In this document: one piece after another, positions 1-10,888 of the stretch | Position numbering within the stretch: position 1 is the stretch's first letter | Layout of the letters: every line of letters starts with the position of its first letter | NCBI RefSeq assembly: GCF_030408575.1 | Contig: NZ_CP047047.1 | Span: 1,103,991-1,167,990 of the forward strand | Direction of reading: 5' to 3' | DNA length: 64,000 nucleotides | Source of the DNA: Corynebacterium auris | GTDB lineage: Bacteria > Actinomycetota > Actinomycetes > Mycobacteriales > Mycobacteriaceae | Notes under the pieces: model-generated | Told to the model about the DNA's origin: nothing | The model's database searches: none | What the model saw: only the letters and a program-made list of their open reading frames with translations | Position numbers and translations under genes: made by a program

Positions 1-582
1 CTTCCAGTCGTCCTTGTTCTCGTCGACGTAGGTGGTGACTTGGTCTGCGGTGTCAGATAGCCAGTCGCTGGCCTTGCTCAGCGCCTTCTCCCGCTCCGAC
101 TGGGTCGGCAGAGCCTGCTGGACGTTCTTCTTCGCCTGCTTGGCGGCGTTCTGCGCGCGCCACTGCAGGTTCGGCTTGCCCTCCGTGTCAACGGTGGCGA
201 TGAGCACGCCGCCGAGCAGCGCGACATCGGTCAGCGCGCCGGTGCGACGGCGGGACTTCTCCTGCTCGTCGTCGGCCTCCCAGAAGGCGTTGCGCCCCAG
301 CAGGGAAGGAACCGCGGTGGCGGCCAGCAAAGCGGCGGAGGTCCGCGGCAGCTTGCCCAGGGCGAAGAGCGTGCCCGCGCCAGCCTTAACGCCGCCGACC
401 GTCAGGGTCGCGGTGTTCGGCTCGGAGGGGACAAAGGAGCGGAGGTTGCTGGGGACCGCGGAGCGGACCTTCTTCAGCACCGCTTCCGCATTATCGCGGT
501 GGGCGGAGGGGTTGAGAAGCGTCTCCACGCCGTCGGCGACGTAGACCGAGGCGAGCATCGGCCGTGCAAACTTGCGGATCAT
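1..582 (-). CDS. DoxX family membrane protein (3' end cut by window edge)
   Basis: The frame opens with ATG at 582 and is still open at base 1, so about 194 N-terminal residues are visible and the C-terminus is missing. The N-terminus (IRKFARPMLASVYVADGVE) is typical of the actinobacterial DoxX-like family, and hydrophobic stretches follow (for example around the ALLAATAVPSLL region). DoxX-like proteins are small integral membrane proteins whose biochemical role is mostly unproven; some are linked to redox or thiosulfate metabolism. A purine-rich AAAAGGAA at 591-598 (read on the minus strand) sits about 8 nt before the ATG and supports this start. The gene lies downstream of, and in the same direction as, the hydrolase gene at 678-1280. 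Family assignment is fairly sure; the substrate is unknown. Confidence 0.75.
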   Translation of the reverse strand, partial: MIRKFARPMLASVYVADGVETLLNPSAHRDNAEAVLKKVRSAVPSNLRSFVPSEPNTATLTVGGVKAGAGTLFALGKLPRTSAALLAATAVPSLLGRNAFWEADDEQEKSRRRTGALTDVALLGGVLIATVDTEGKPNLQWRAQNAAKQAKKNVQQALPTQSEREKALSKASDWLSDTADQVTTYVDENKDDWK

Positions 583-677
583 CAGTGAGATTCCTTTTCT
601 TTTACCTATCGGATGTTCTCTATCCACTCTAGCCAGATGTGGCGGGGACGTGCCACGAATTTTTGCCGCCCCTTTAT

Positions 678-1280
678 TTACCAGCGCCGCTCCCACCACT
701 CATCGAGCTTGGGGCGCTCCTCACCGAGGGTCGTCGGCTCGCCGTGGCCGGGACGCACGACGGCGCTATCCGGGTAGGCGTCGAAGATCCGGGTTTTCAC
801 GTCGCGGAACAGGCGCACGAAGGAGCCCTCGGAGTCGGTCTTGCCCAGCCCGCCGGGAAAGAGCGAATCGCCGACGAAGAGGTTGGTCACCCCGTCGATG
901 TCGGCGACGAGGCACAGCCCGCCCGGGGTGTGGCCGCGCAAAATGTGGACCGGGAAGCGGTGGCCCGCGAACTCCACGGTGTCGCCCTCGTTGAGCTCAC
1001 GGTCGACGAGCGCCGGCAGGGCGGGGGAGTCGAGGTAGGAGGCCCAGTGCGTCGCACCGGTGACGTCGAGGACGTCCGTCAGGGCGCCGACGTGGTCGTG
1101 GTGGCGGTGCGTGGTAACGACGTCGGTGACCTCGACGCCGACCTCCCCGGCGAGGCCGAGGAGGGCCGGGGCGTCGGAGGCGGCGTCGATAAGCAGCCCC
1201 TTGCCCTCGGAGGCAAGCAGGTAGCAGTTATTGTCCATCTCGGACACCGAGATGCTGTGCAGACTCAGTTTCGCGGTCAT
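678..1280 (-). CDS. Metallo-beta-lactamase-fold hydrolase (glyoxalase II-like)
   Basis: This encodes a 200-residue single-domain protein. The zinc-binding signature THRHHDH lies near residue 60, with further metal ligands in [14 protein letters not shown] and PGHGEPT. This order is that of glyoxalase II/persulfide-dioxygenase-like hydrolases, and [11 protein letters not shown] is the usual actinobacterial C-terminal form. The reaction is probably thioester or related ester hydrolysis, but the substrate cannot be read from the sequence. The ATG at 1280 (MTAKLSLHS) is chosen because the family similarity starts there; a longer frame upstream would run over the uvrA promoter region. It is divergent from uvrA with 118 nt between the two starts. 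Confidence 0.88.
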   Translation of the reverse strand: MTAKLSLHSISVSEMDNNCYLLASEGKGLLIDAASDAPALLGLAGEVGVEVTDVVTTHRHHDHVGALTDVLDVTGATHWASYLDSPALPALVDRELNEGDTVEFAGHRFPVHILRGHTPGGLCLVADIDGVTNLFVGDSLFPGGLGKTDSEGSFVRLFRDVKTRIFDAYPDSAVVRPGHGEPTTLGEERPKLDEWWERRW

Positions 1281-1398
1281 GGCAGCCAGCCTAGCCGCCG
1301 CTGAAATACCCGGGCCGACATGCGCGTTGGTAAGTTCGTTGAAGGCCCGTGACGCGGCCGGAAAGTTTGGGACACCGAAGCGGAGGACGGAAACAGAC

Positions 1399-4251
<2,853 letters not shown>

Positions 4252-6102
4252 CCGCCACGCGCGAGCGCGCCACTGCCACCGCCAACAGGATGGCGCCGCA
4301 CAGCAGGAAGACGACAATGCGGGTCAAATCGCTGCTGGCGCGCAGGTCGAAGAGCACCAGCTTCAATGCCGCGGCCACCGCCACCACCGCGGCGAGCCCG
4401 GCCGCGCTCTGGCCGAGCCTGCGGGCGCGGGGCACAAGGAGGAGAGCCGAGGCGGCGAGGATCCACACGATCGACGCGGTCGCCTGTCCGACCCAGAAGC
4501 CGAGGTCGTTGTCGGCGCCGGGGAACGCGGCGACGAGCGCCATGACGGGCCACACGATGGCGGTGAGCGTGAGCAAGGTCAGGGCCGCGCCGCAGACGAA
4601 TCGGCCCGCCTGGCCGAGGAGAAGGAAGATATTCCGGTGGTAGGCGCACACGCCGAAAAACAGCGCGGTGACCCCGGCCGCGCTGAGCACTCCAGCTGTC
4701 TCGGGCTCCGGCACCGGGACAACTGGAAAACCCTCCAGGAAGAGAAAGACCAGCACCCAGGCGACGACGATGGGAGCGACGTGGCCCCCGGGGCCGCTGC
4801 GGCGCACAAGCCATCCGATGCCGAAAAAGAGGGCGACGTAGATCACCACAGTAAGGGTGGCAGCCCACAGCGGGAGGGGCGCGAGATAGCTCTGCTGTAG
4901 GCGCGTTGCCACGGCGAAGCCGAAGGGGAGCAAGACCAGCCACCAGTACCCGGCGGGATCACGCCGCAGCGTCAGGGCGGCGGCAGCGGCCGCGGCTGCG
5001 ACCGGCAGCCAGACGAGCGCGGGGGTCTCGGTGGTCAATTGCGCGAGGGCGAAGGCGAACGCGGGGAAGAGGACGAGGGCCAGAATCCGGGCAACGGACT
5101 GCTCCTTGGCGCCCGGGCGGGCGGCAAGGAGGGCGAGCGCGCCCAGGTTGGCGGCCACCGCCACGATGGCGTAGAAGTCCTGGTAGTCGGCGTTTCCCAC
5201 CAGCAGTGACTGCCCCGCCGCCGCAGCGACCGCGGCTGCGCCGAGCGCCCCGGTGGCCGGCCCGAACCGGGGCAGCCAGGCCAGTGCGGCAAGCAGGGCG
5301 AGGGGGGCGGCCACGGCGAGGAGGGAGCTCGCGACGTCGTCGAGGTGCAGGGGGATCTGGTAGAAGGTGAACGTCGCCAGCATGACGTTGACGAGTGCGC
5401 CGCTGCGCTGGATGAGCGCCAGCGCGACGAACGCTAGCCAGATCACCAGGTGGGCGGCTGCGATGGGCGCGAGGGAGGGCGGGGAGTATATGGTCGCGGC
5501 GACGAAGTACAGCACCGCGATTGCGGTGAGGAAGGACGTGCCGTAGAGGGCACTGACGCCCGCCGAGGGTCCGCGGCGGCGCTGCGCCACGACGCCCGCG
5601 GCGGCGAAACCGATGGAGACGACGGAGCCGATTAAGGCGATCCCCAGCGTGCCAAGGTAGTCGTTCTGGTGGGCCCAGAGTGTGGCCAGCACGACGCCGA
5701 TGAGCGTGATCACGGTGCCCAGGCCTGCTACGGTGCGCACCGCCCGCTGCTCGGTCGACGAGCGTGGTTTCGGGGCGGGAGGTGGCGCGGCGGCTGGGGA
5801 GCGTGCCGCGGGGTGGCCGACCGAGATTTGCTCCCGCAGCGCGGCGATGAGCCTTTCAGTCCTCGCATGTTCGCTTTCGAGGGCGGCGAGCTGGCGGCGT
5901 GCCTCGTCGAGAAGCGCTGGCGGCGTCCCGTTCTGCATCCCTTCACCTTCCGCGTCCTGTGGTCGTGTGCCTTCTGGCTTCCTGCTGCCACAGAGTAGCG
6001 AAAGTCACAGCCCCCGTGTGGACACCCGGATAGGTGGAGACGAAAGTACCGCGCACGGCACCCCGGGCCCGAAAAGTCGTGCTCCGCAGCGCCCCGCACC
6101 TT

Positions 6103-6136
6103 CGACGCCGAAGGAACCTTCGTTCCTTGTTCGTCG
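6103..6136. promoter_or_regulatory. Extended dyad, candidate operator of the secreted-protein operon
   Basis: A two-step inverted repeat: outer arms CGACG (6103-6107) and CGTCG (6132-6136), inner arms AAGGAAC (6111-6117) and GTTCCTT (6122-6128), with a 4-nt centre. It lies about 80 nt upstream of the start at 6217. A weak -10 candidate (TAGCGT, 6166-6171) follows, which would put the dyad centre near -58, a usual activator position. The symmetry is seen directly; the regulator, possibly the response regulator at 8702-9367, is inferred. Confidence 0.4.
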
Positions 6137-6216
6137 CCGCGCTTTCTCCCCAGGTCGCCGCCTCGTAGCGTGAGTGCAGAGCAGAGAAACCTACGCGTAT
6201 CCGAAGGGGCCACACG

Positions 6217-7497
6217 TTGAAGAAGAAGACACCGATTGTCGCCGCCCTCGTGGCCGCGGCGACAATGAGTTCGGCGGGAGCAGCAGCGGCTCTCCCGCCC
6301 CTGCCCCAGGGTTACCCGATCGAGAACCTCTACCAGCCGTGCACGGCCCACCAGGCCCACAGCGAGGGGTACCCGGACTGGCACTACGGCGAGACGGCGC
6401 GCCGCTACCTCAGCGACGGGGTCTTGGAGTTCAAGAACACCACGGGCTCGCCGGTTGACTACTCCGCTGCGGTCGAGAGCGGGACGAACCATGTCCTGTC
6501 CGCCAACTCGCGGGCCGCGCTGCCCTCGAACTGGAACACGACGGCCCGCTCCGACATCGGCCTGACCACCGACAACGGCTGGATTGAGGGAGAGACCTTC
6601 GGGCCCGTCACGCTCGGGCCAGGCGAGACCTTTCGCGTCGAGTTTGGGGTTGTGGAAAAGGACTTCATCGCCATGATGGTCACGTGCGAGGGAGGCTTCT
6701 ACCAGAACATGCCGGGAGCGGACGTGGTGCGCGGCACGGGGCCAGCGGAGCGCTACGCATTCGCCCACATCATCCACGCCGATGGGAGCGTCGACGAGCA
6801 GGCCCTTCAGGTGCCGTCTCGCGCCCAGGGGGCCAACAGCAGGCCCGTCGACCGGCCGTACAACGCGGTGACGGGGCCCAGCCTCGAAAGGATCGCGGAC
6901 CCGAGGAAGGACCGGGTGGTCCCACCCGTTACCGAGCCGCGGCGCGACCCGGACTGGCCCGCGTTCGGTGCTGCGTGCGACGCCGCCTACCCGCGGTGGT
7001 ACCCGCACGAGATCAGCGCGATCGAGCCGACCTTCCGCAAGCCCGGCTACTCCCAGGACTTCCTCAATTGGTCGACGGGCCCGCACACCTACACGCCCAT
7101 CGTGGACCACGTAGTCGGCGCGCAGTTCAGCGCGGAGATGGGCTACCGGGGAAACGCCGGGCGGCTGCCGGAGGGCTGGCTTGAATCCGTAGGCGCCGTA
7201 GGCCGCGCCTACCTGCCGGTGGGCACCGCGCTCAAGCCGGTTGACCTTGCGCCCGGGGACCGCGTGCGCGTGGAGTACGGCACGACGATGAAGCGCGTGC
7301 GCTTTTCCGAGTACACCTGCGGCCGGAGCGGAAAGAACCGAGCCTACGACCTGCTCTTCGACCGCGGGGTGCACCCAGCCCCGGTCGGATTCTGGGCGGA
7401 GGCCACGGTCACCTCGCGCGACGGCAGCCGCCGCACCATCGACATCACGCCGGAGGGGTGGGAAAAGCTGCCCGTGCCCACCCAGACCGCCTACTAG
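6217..7497 (+). CDS. Secreted protein with two tandem copies of a beta-rich domain, unknown function
   Basis: This encodes 426 residues. A Sec signal peptide (KKK start, hydrophobic core, AAAA before about residue 25) precedes two homologous halves, about residues 30-170 and 245-375. Each half ends in the same pattern, a Leu-x-Pro-Gly turn, a Val-rich strand, an aromatic or charged stretch and Thr-Cys (LGPGETFRVEFG to MMVTC; LAPGDRVRVEYG to SEYTC). The same pattern occurs once in each of the next two gene products, so the three proteins form one family. The start is TTG at 6217 with GAAGG at 6203-6207. The next gene follows after 36 nt, which suggests an operon. I do not recognise a named domain; the beta-strand pattern and the pore-forming-like sister protein suggest an extracellular structural or toxin-related role (inference). 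Confidence 0.85.
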   Translation: MKKKTPIVAALVAAATMSSAGAAAALPPLPQGYPIENLYQPCTAHQAHSEGYPDWHYGETARRYLSDGVLEFKNTTGSPVDYSAAVESGTNHVLSANSRAALPSNWNTTARSDIGLTTDNGWIEGETFGPVTLGPGETFRVEFGVVEKDFIAMMVTCEGGFYQNMPGADVVRGTGPAERYAFAHIIHADGSVDEQALQVPSRAQGANSRPVDRPYNAVTGPSLERIADPRKDRVVPPVTEPRRDPDWPAFGAACDAAYPRWYPHEISAIEPTFRKPGYSQDFLNWSTGPHTYTPIVDHVVGAQFSAEMGYRGNAGRLPEGWLESVGAVGRAYLPVGTALKPVDLAPGDRVRVEYGTTMKRVRFSEYTCGRSGKNRAYDLLFDRGVHPAPVGFWAEATVTSRDGSRRTIDITPEGWEKLPVPTQTAY

Positions 7498-7533
7498 GGC
7501 GCTACCACACACCAACGAGAAGGAGATTCGAGA

Positions 7534-8106
7534 ATGAACGCTTTCACCCGGGGCATCGCCGCCGCGGCGGTGCTCGCCGCGGCCTGCGGGGCGACCGCCT
7601 CGCCTGCGCAGGCCCTGCCGGCCCGCGACATGGGAACTGCGAACCCCACCACCATAGGTGCGGTCTGCTCCAATCCTGGCGACACCGGCCAAACCATCCG
7701 GATTGACAGGACGTACTTCGACGCCTCGGCCGGCACATGGACCGTATCCAACTACAATTCCACGCCGCTGCCGCTGACCCGCTCTATCACGGAGAAGAAG
7801 TCCAAGGAATGGAAGGTCTCGGCGGGCGTGGACTTCCCGCTCCTCACCCTGATCAAGCTCTCCTTCTCCACCAGCTACTCCACGTCGTCCTCCTACGAGG
7901 TCGGCGAGGTCGTAGGACCGTACCAGGTCGCCCCGGGCACCACCGCTGTGATGCGCGCAGGCTGGGTTGTCTCCGACTTCTCCGGCGAGAAGACGGTGTG
8001 CGGCAGTGACCGCACCTGGCGCGGGACCGGCCAGAGGTTCAGCGCAACTCTGCCGGCTGAGCGCCACGTGGAGATCAGCACCCGCGACAACATTGCGTTC
8101 GGCTGA
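7534..8106 (+). CDS. Secreted beta-rich protein resembling aerolysin/ETX-MTX2-type pore formers
   Basis: This is a 190-residue exported protein with a signal peptide cleaved after about residue 28 (SPAQA). The mature part contains NYNSTPLPLTRSITEKK, then a long run alternating Ser/Thr with hydrophobic residues (about 100-125, KLSFSTSYSTSSSYEVGE), followed by VGPYQVAPGT and a C-terminal strand pair ending in KTVC. The alternating Ser/Thr stretch flanked by strand segments is what membrane-inserting hairpins of aerolysin/ETX-MTX2 proteins look like, but this is pattern recognition, not a profile match. The mature part has two cysteines (AVCSN and KTVCG), which could form a disulfide. An AGAAGGAG ribosome site precedes the ATG. 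The stop overlaps the next start by 1 nt (TGATG). Confidence 0.85.
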   Translation: MNAFTRGIAAAAVLAAACGATASPAQALPARDMGTANPTTIGAVCSNPGDTGQTIRIDRTYFDASAGTWTVSNYNSTPLPLTRSITEKKSKEWKVSAGVDFPLLTLIKLSFSTSYSTSSSYEVGEVVGPYQVAPGTTAVMRAGWVVSDFSGEKTVCGSDRTWRGTGQRFSATLPAERHVEISTRDNIAFG

Positions 8107-8687
8107 TGCGTCGCGTACTCGCCGCCCTCGCGCTAGCCTGCGCAGCAGCGTTCGGCCCCTGCGTTTTCCCCGCGGCGCAGGCCGGTACGGTGGACTACAT
8201 CCTGCCGCAACGCTGGAACGATGATTACGCCCCCGGCTCGTCCTGCCCCACACCCGGGGCGGGCGGAATCTACGTCACCGCGTCGCGGCGCTGGTTCGCC
8301 CAGACCGACGCGGCCAGTGTGGCCAACCGCAGCGGCGTTCCGGTGCCGGTGAAGCAGAAGGTGAAGCAGGCCAGGACGACTACTCTGCAGGTGTCCGTGA
8401 GCGCGCAGCCACAGGGAGAGCTGACCTCCTACATCTCCGCCGCCTACGGCTTTACCTACCTCAGGGTGCAGCACTGGTCGGTGGGACAGACGGTGGGGCC
8501 GTACCAGCTGGGCCCCGGCCGCCAAGGAACACTCGTGTGGGGCTTTATGATGCTCGATACCGATAACCAGAACGTGCGCTGCTCCGCGGACAAGGTGTGG
8601 GTCGCCGAGGGAGCACCGTACTCGGCCACCGTGCCCGAATCGCGCTATGCGGAGCTGCGGGAGGATCAGGCGCCGGTGTTTGGTTAA
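8106..8687 (+). CDS. Secreted beta-rich protein, paralogue of the preceding gene product
   Basis: This 193-residue protein has a signal peptide (MRRVLAALALACAAAF to AAQA, about 26 residues). It aligns with the product of 7534-8106 along its length: an early Cys, a segment with paired Val/Lys strands (VPVKQKVKQARTTT), an alternating Ser-rich stretch (LQVSVSAQPQGELTSYIS), VGPYQLGPGR, and a final pair of strands with NVRCS. It is translationally coupled to the upstream gene. Two similar but non-identical secreted subunits from adjacent genes suggest a two-component assembly, which is inference. The gene ends 14 nt from the convergent response-regulator gene with no terminator-like hairpin visible between them. 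Confidence 0.83.
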   Translation: MRRVLAALALACAAAFGPCVFPAAQAGTVDYILPQRWNDDYAPGSSCPTPGAGGIYVTASRRWFAQTDAASVANRSGVPVPVKQKVKQARTTTLQVSVSAQPQGELTSYISAAYGFTYLRVQHWSVGQTVGPYQLGPGRQGTLVWGFMMLDTDNQNVRCSADKVWVAEGAPYSATVPESRYAELREDQAPVFG

Positions 8688-8701
8688 GAGGCCGGAGGTG
8701 C

Positions 8702-9367
8702 TCAGTACTCCGCGTTGAGCACCTTCACCACGAGGTTGAGCCGTGAGGTGGCCCCGAACTGCATCATGATGCTGGAGACATACTTCTTGATGGTCGATTC
8801 GGAATACGCCAGCTCCGCGGCGATCTCCGAGTTGGACAGTCCCCGGCACAGCAGGATGAGGACCTTCCTTTCGGAGTCGGTGAGCGTCTGCAGCTTCATG
8901 GCCTCGGCGATCGGGTCGACCCGCTGGGGTGAGCGTGGCTCCTCGCGCAGGTATCCGATGAGCCGCGTCATGGCCTGCGGGGAGACAACCATGCCCCCGT
9001 CGAGGGCGGCCCGGATGGCGTCGATAAGCACCTGCGGCCTTTCGCTCTTGAGTACGTAGCCCGCGCCGCCCTGGCGCAGGATGCGGACCATCGTGCGGTC
9101 CGAATCGAAGGCGGTCACCGCGAGGAAGACGGGCCGCCGCTGCCGGGTGTTGATGTGCGAAAGCAGCGTCGGGCCGTCCATCGTCGGCATGTGGATGTCG
9201 GCGAGGACGACGTCCACGTGGTGCTGATCAAGCTGGGCAAGCGCCTCCTCGCCGTTCGCGGCTTCGGCGACGACGCGAATGTCGTCGGTGGTGGCGAAGT
9301 AGTGGCGGAAGGAGCTCAGGACGAGCGGGTTGTCGTCGACGAGGAGAACGTCGATGGGGCGGCTCAT
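8702..9367 (-). CDS. NarL/LuxR-type response regulator
   Basis: This is a 221-residue two-component response regulator. The receiver domain (about 5-120) has the acidic pair DD at 11-12, the phospho-acceptor Asp57 in LADIHMPTMDG, a Thr in AVTAFD and the conserved Lys in YVLKSERP. A LuxR-type helix-turn-helix follows (about 155-215, LTDSERKVLILLCRGLSNSE). All key residues are present. The start ATG overlaps the stop of the small secreted-peptide gene upstream (ATGA, 9364-9367), so its translation is probably coupled to that peptide. It forms an operon with the peptide and the histidine kinase, and converges on the secreted-protein operon, which is its most likely target by position. Confidence 0.93.
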   Translation of the reverse strand: MSRPIDVLLVDDNPLVLSSFRHYFATTDDIRVVAEAANGEEALAQLDQHHVDVVLADIHMPTMDGPTLLSHINTRQRRPVFLAVTAFDSDRTMVRILRQGGAGYVLKSERPQVLIDAIRAALDGGMVVSPQAMTRLIGYLREEPRSPQRVDPIAEAMKLQTLTDSERKVLILLCRGLSNSEIAAELAYSESTIKKYVSSIMMQFGATSRLNLVVKVLNAEY

Positions 9368-9561
9368 GCGTAGCGGGAATTGTTAGGGCACCACGGGCGC
9401 GTGGGGTAGTACTTGCAGGACAGGATCTCGACCATCGCGGAGTAGGGCGTGATCGTGGGGGTGGCCTCTCCCACGGAGTTTGAAGCGGGGGCCGCTTGGG
9501 CCACAGGGGAGAGCACCAGCGAGAGCGCGGTGACCGCGGCGGCGGCGAAACGGGATGTCAT
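9364..9561 (-). CDS. Small secreted peptide between kinase and response regulator
   Basis: This 65-residue precursor has a Sec signal peptide of about 23 residues (TSRFAAAAVTALSLVLS, cleavage after AQA). The mature 42 residues are rich in Pro, Thr, Ser and Tyr, with exactly two cysteines spaced CX8C (CKYYPTRPWC), fitting one disulfide loop near the C-terminus. Two in-frame ATGs exist, at 9567 and 9561; AAAGGAC lies only 2 nt before the first but 8 nt before the second, so 9561 is chosen. The stop overlaps the response-regulator start (ATGA), and the kinase gene ends 42 nt upstream. No family is recognised. Placement inside the kinase-regulator operon suggests a signal ligand, a sensor accessory or the system's output. 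Confidence 0.75.
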   Translation of the reverse strand: MTSRFAAAAVTALSLVLSPVAQAAPASNSVGEATPTITPYSAMVEILSCKYYPTRPWCPNNSRYA

Positions 9562-9603
9562 GGACATGTCCTTTCGGTTTGTGAACTTCTGTGGAACCTC
9601 GGT

Positions 9604-10803
9604 CTATCTTCCTCTGGGTGCGCCGATTGCGTCGCCTCTGGGAACAGGTTTGGTACGAAAGTCTCCACCCGCTGCGGGGGTGGGGCCGTAGAGAGCATGC
9701 GCGGGCAGGTCGAACTCGGCGACCCAGCGACGCCCCTTGGGGCGCGCTCGCCATCGCCCGCCATGCTTTTCGACGACCCGCCTGGCCTCCTCCAACCCCA
9801 TCCCGCTGCTCAGGTGGCTGGCTGCGGCCCCGCCGCCGACCTCGTTGATCACGGCGCAGTGGACACCGCGCCGCGAGCGCGCGACCCGCAGCTCAACGGG
9901 GGCCCCGGGCGCGGCGTACTTGATGGCGTTTGTGGCCAGCTCGGTGAAAACGTGCTCGAAGCCGGCTGGAAAGAAGTAGCCGCATTCGACGGCGCGTTCG
10001 TCGCAGCGCACGTCGAAACCGTGGCTGCGCAGAAGACGGGCCGTGACGCTGATCTGCTCCCCGATGGTTCGCTCAATGGGGGTCTGCTCGGCGCCGCCGC
10101 CATCGCGCATGACAGCAAGCAAGTGGCGGACTTCCTGCATGGCCTGCCGCGTCTCGTCGGCGATGAGGCCCAGGGTGCGCCGCTGCTCGGAATCGGCGGG
10201 GGAGCTCAGCCCCAGGGTCTCGGCGCGCATGACCACGGACGTCAGCGTGGTGGCCACCGAGTCGTGGAGGGCGCGGGTGAGTTCCTCGCGCCGCTTCTCC
10301 ATCTCCTCTTCGAGCAGGCGCTGCTGCGCCGCGGAGATCAGCCGCTGTCGGCGGAAGAAGCATCCGACCCAGAAGGCGGCGGCAAGCGCGGCGATGTAAA
10401 TGAGCGTGCCGGTGATGTCGTAGGGCACCCACCGCCCGTTGAAGGGGCTAGTCACGCTGATGTAGCCCAAGACGAGGGCGAAGGCGATGGACCAGCGCGG
10501 CCTCCCGGAGTACGCGGCGGCGGCGACGAGGGCGGGGGCGGAAAAGAGCAGCACGGGGCTGCGCAGCGACTCGTCGGCGGAAGCGATGAGGAACAGCACG
10601 ACCAGCCCGGCGCCCGCCTGCCTGGGCCAGCGCTGGGAAAGGGAGACTACTGCTACGGCCGCGGCGTCGACCGCGAGGGAGGGCAAACTGACCGGAGGAA
10701 AGGCCGCGGAGGCGACCACGGCGAAAGCGCCGAACGCGGCGATCTTCCAGTTGATGGCAGGCGGGTGATCGGGGTGGGAGGCGGGCTGCCGGGTAGAGTG
10801 CAC
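9604..10803 (-). CDS. Membrane sensor histidine kinase (NarL partner, HisKA_3 type)
   Basis: This 399-residue kinase has an N-terminal membrane region with about five or six hydrophobic segments (about residues 20-155) and little extracellular loop. A linker helix rich in Glu and Arg follows, then the phospho-accepting H-box ALHDSVATTLTS near residue 185 and an HATPase domain (ELATNAIKYAAPG N-box, SSGMGLEEARR G-box). The His is the HisKA_3 type, which pairs with NarL/LuxR regulators such as the one encoded downstream. The GTG at 10803 is preferred; a GTG at 10860 is possible but would lie within the -35/-10 spacing of the infC promoter and needs 19 extra residues unlike a kinase N-terminus. 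The three-gene operon is kinase, peptide, regulator. Confidence 0.9.
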   Translation of the reverse strand: MHSTRQPASHPDHPPAINWKIAAFGAFAVVASAAFPPVSLPSLAVDAAAVAVVSLSQRWPRQAGAGLVVLFLIASADESLRSPVLLFSAPALVAAAAYSGRPRWSIAFALVLGYISVTSPFNGRWVPYDITGTLIYIAALAAAFWVGCFFRRQRLISAAQQRLLEEEMEKRREELTRALHDSVATTLTSVVMRAETLGLSSPADSEQRRTLGLIADETRQAMQEVRHLLAVMRDGGGAEQTPIERTIGEQISVTARLLRSHGFDVRCDERAVECGYFFPAGFEHVFTELATNAIKYAAPGAPVELRVARSRRGVHCAVINEVGGGAAASHLSSGMGLEEARRVVEKHGGRWRARPKGRRWVAEFDLPAHALYGPTPAAGGDFRTKPVPRGDAIGAPRGR

Positions 10804-10822
10804 GGGGAAAGGGTAGCGCCCA

Positions 10823-10839
10823 CTGGGGCAAAACCCCAG
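10823..10839. promoter_or_regulatory. Short inverted repeat upstream of the kinase operon
   Basis: CTGGGG-CAAAA-CCCCAG is a perfect 6-bp dyad about 20 nt upstream of the preferred kinase start and about 15 nt from the infC -35 element. It could be an operator in the divergent kinase/infC region, or chance in GC-rich DNA. Confidence 0.25.
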
Positions 10840-10853
10840 AGGCGGGAAGCGAT

Positions 10854-10882
10854 TTGGCACGGGTGCGCAGCCGTGGTAGTGT
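10854..10882 (+). promoter_or_regulatory. Sigma-A-type promoter of infC-rpmI-rplT
   Basis: TTGGCA (10854-10859), a 17-nt spacer and TAGTGT (10877-10882) form a good vegetative promoter, with TG one base before the -10 (extended -10). Transcription would start near 10889 and give an infC leader of about 240 nt. The two promoter halves lie within a larger dyad (GGTAGTG 10875-10881 with CACTACC 10889-10895), so a regulator could also bind here. Confidence 0.6.
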
Positions 10883-10888
10883 TTAGGC

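Noticed and set aside
1281..1398. LexA/SOS box before uvrA
   Set aside because: No sequence close to the actinobacterial GAAC/GTTC palindrome was found.
5728..8253. 841-codon minus-strand frame
   Set aside because: It runs against the DUF2339 N-terminus and the secreted genes, whose signal peptides, coupling and repeats are convincing; the frame has no recognisable domain.
10804..10860. Kinase start at GTG 10860
   Set aside because: It would overlap the infC promoter, lacks a ribosome site and adds residues unlike a kinase N-terminus. Not fully excluded.
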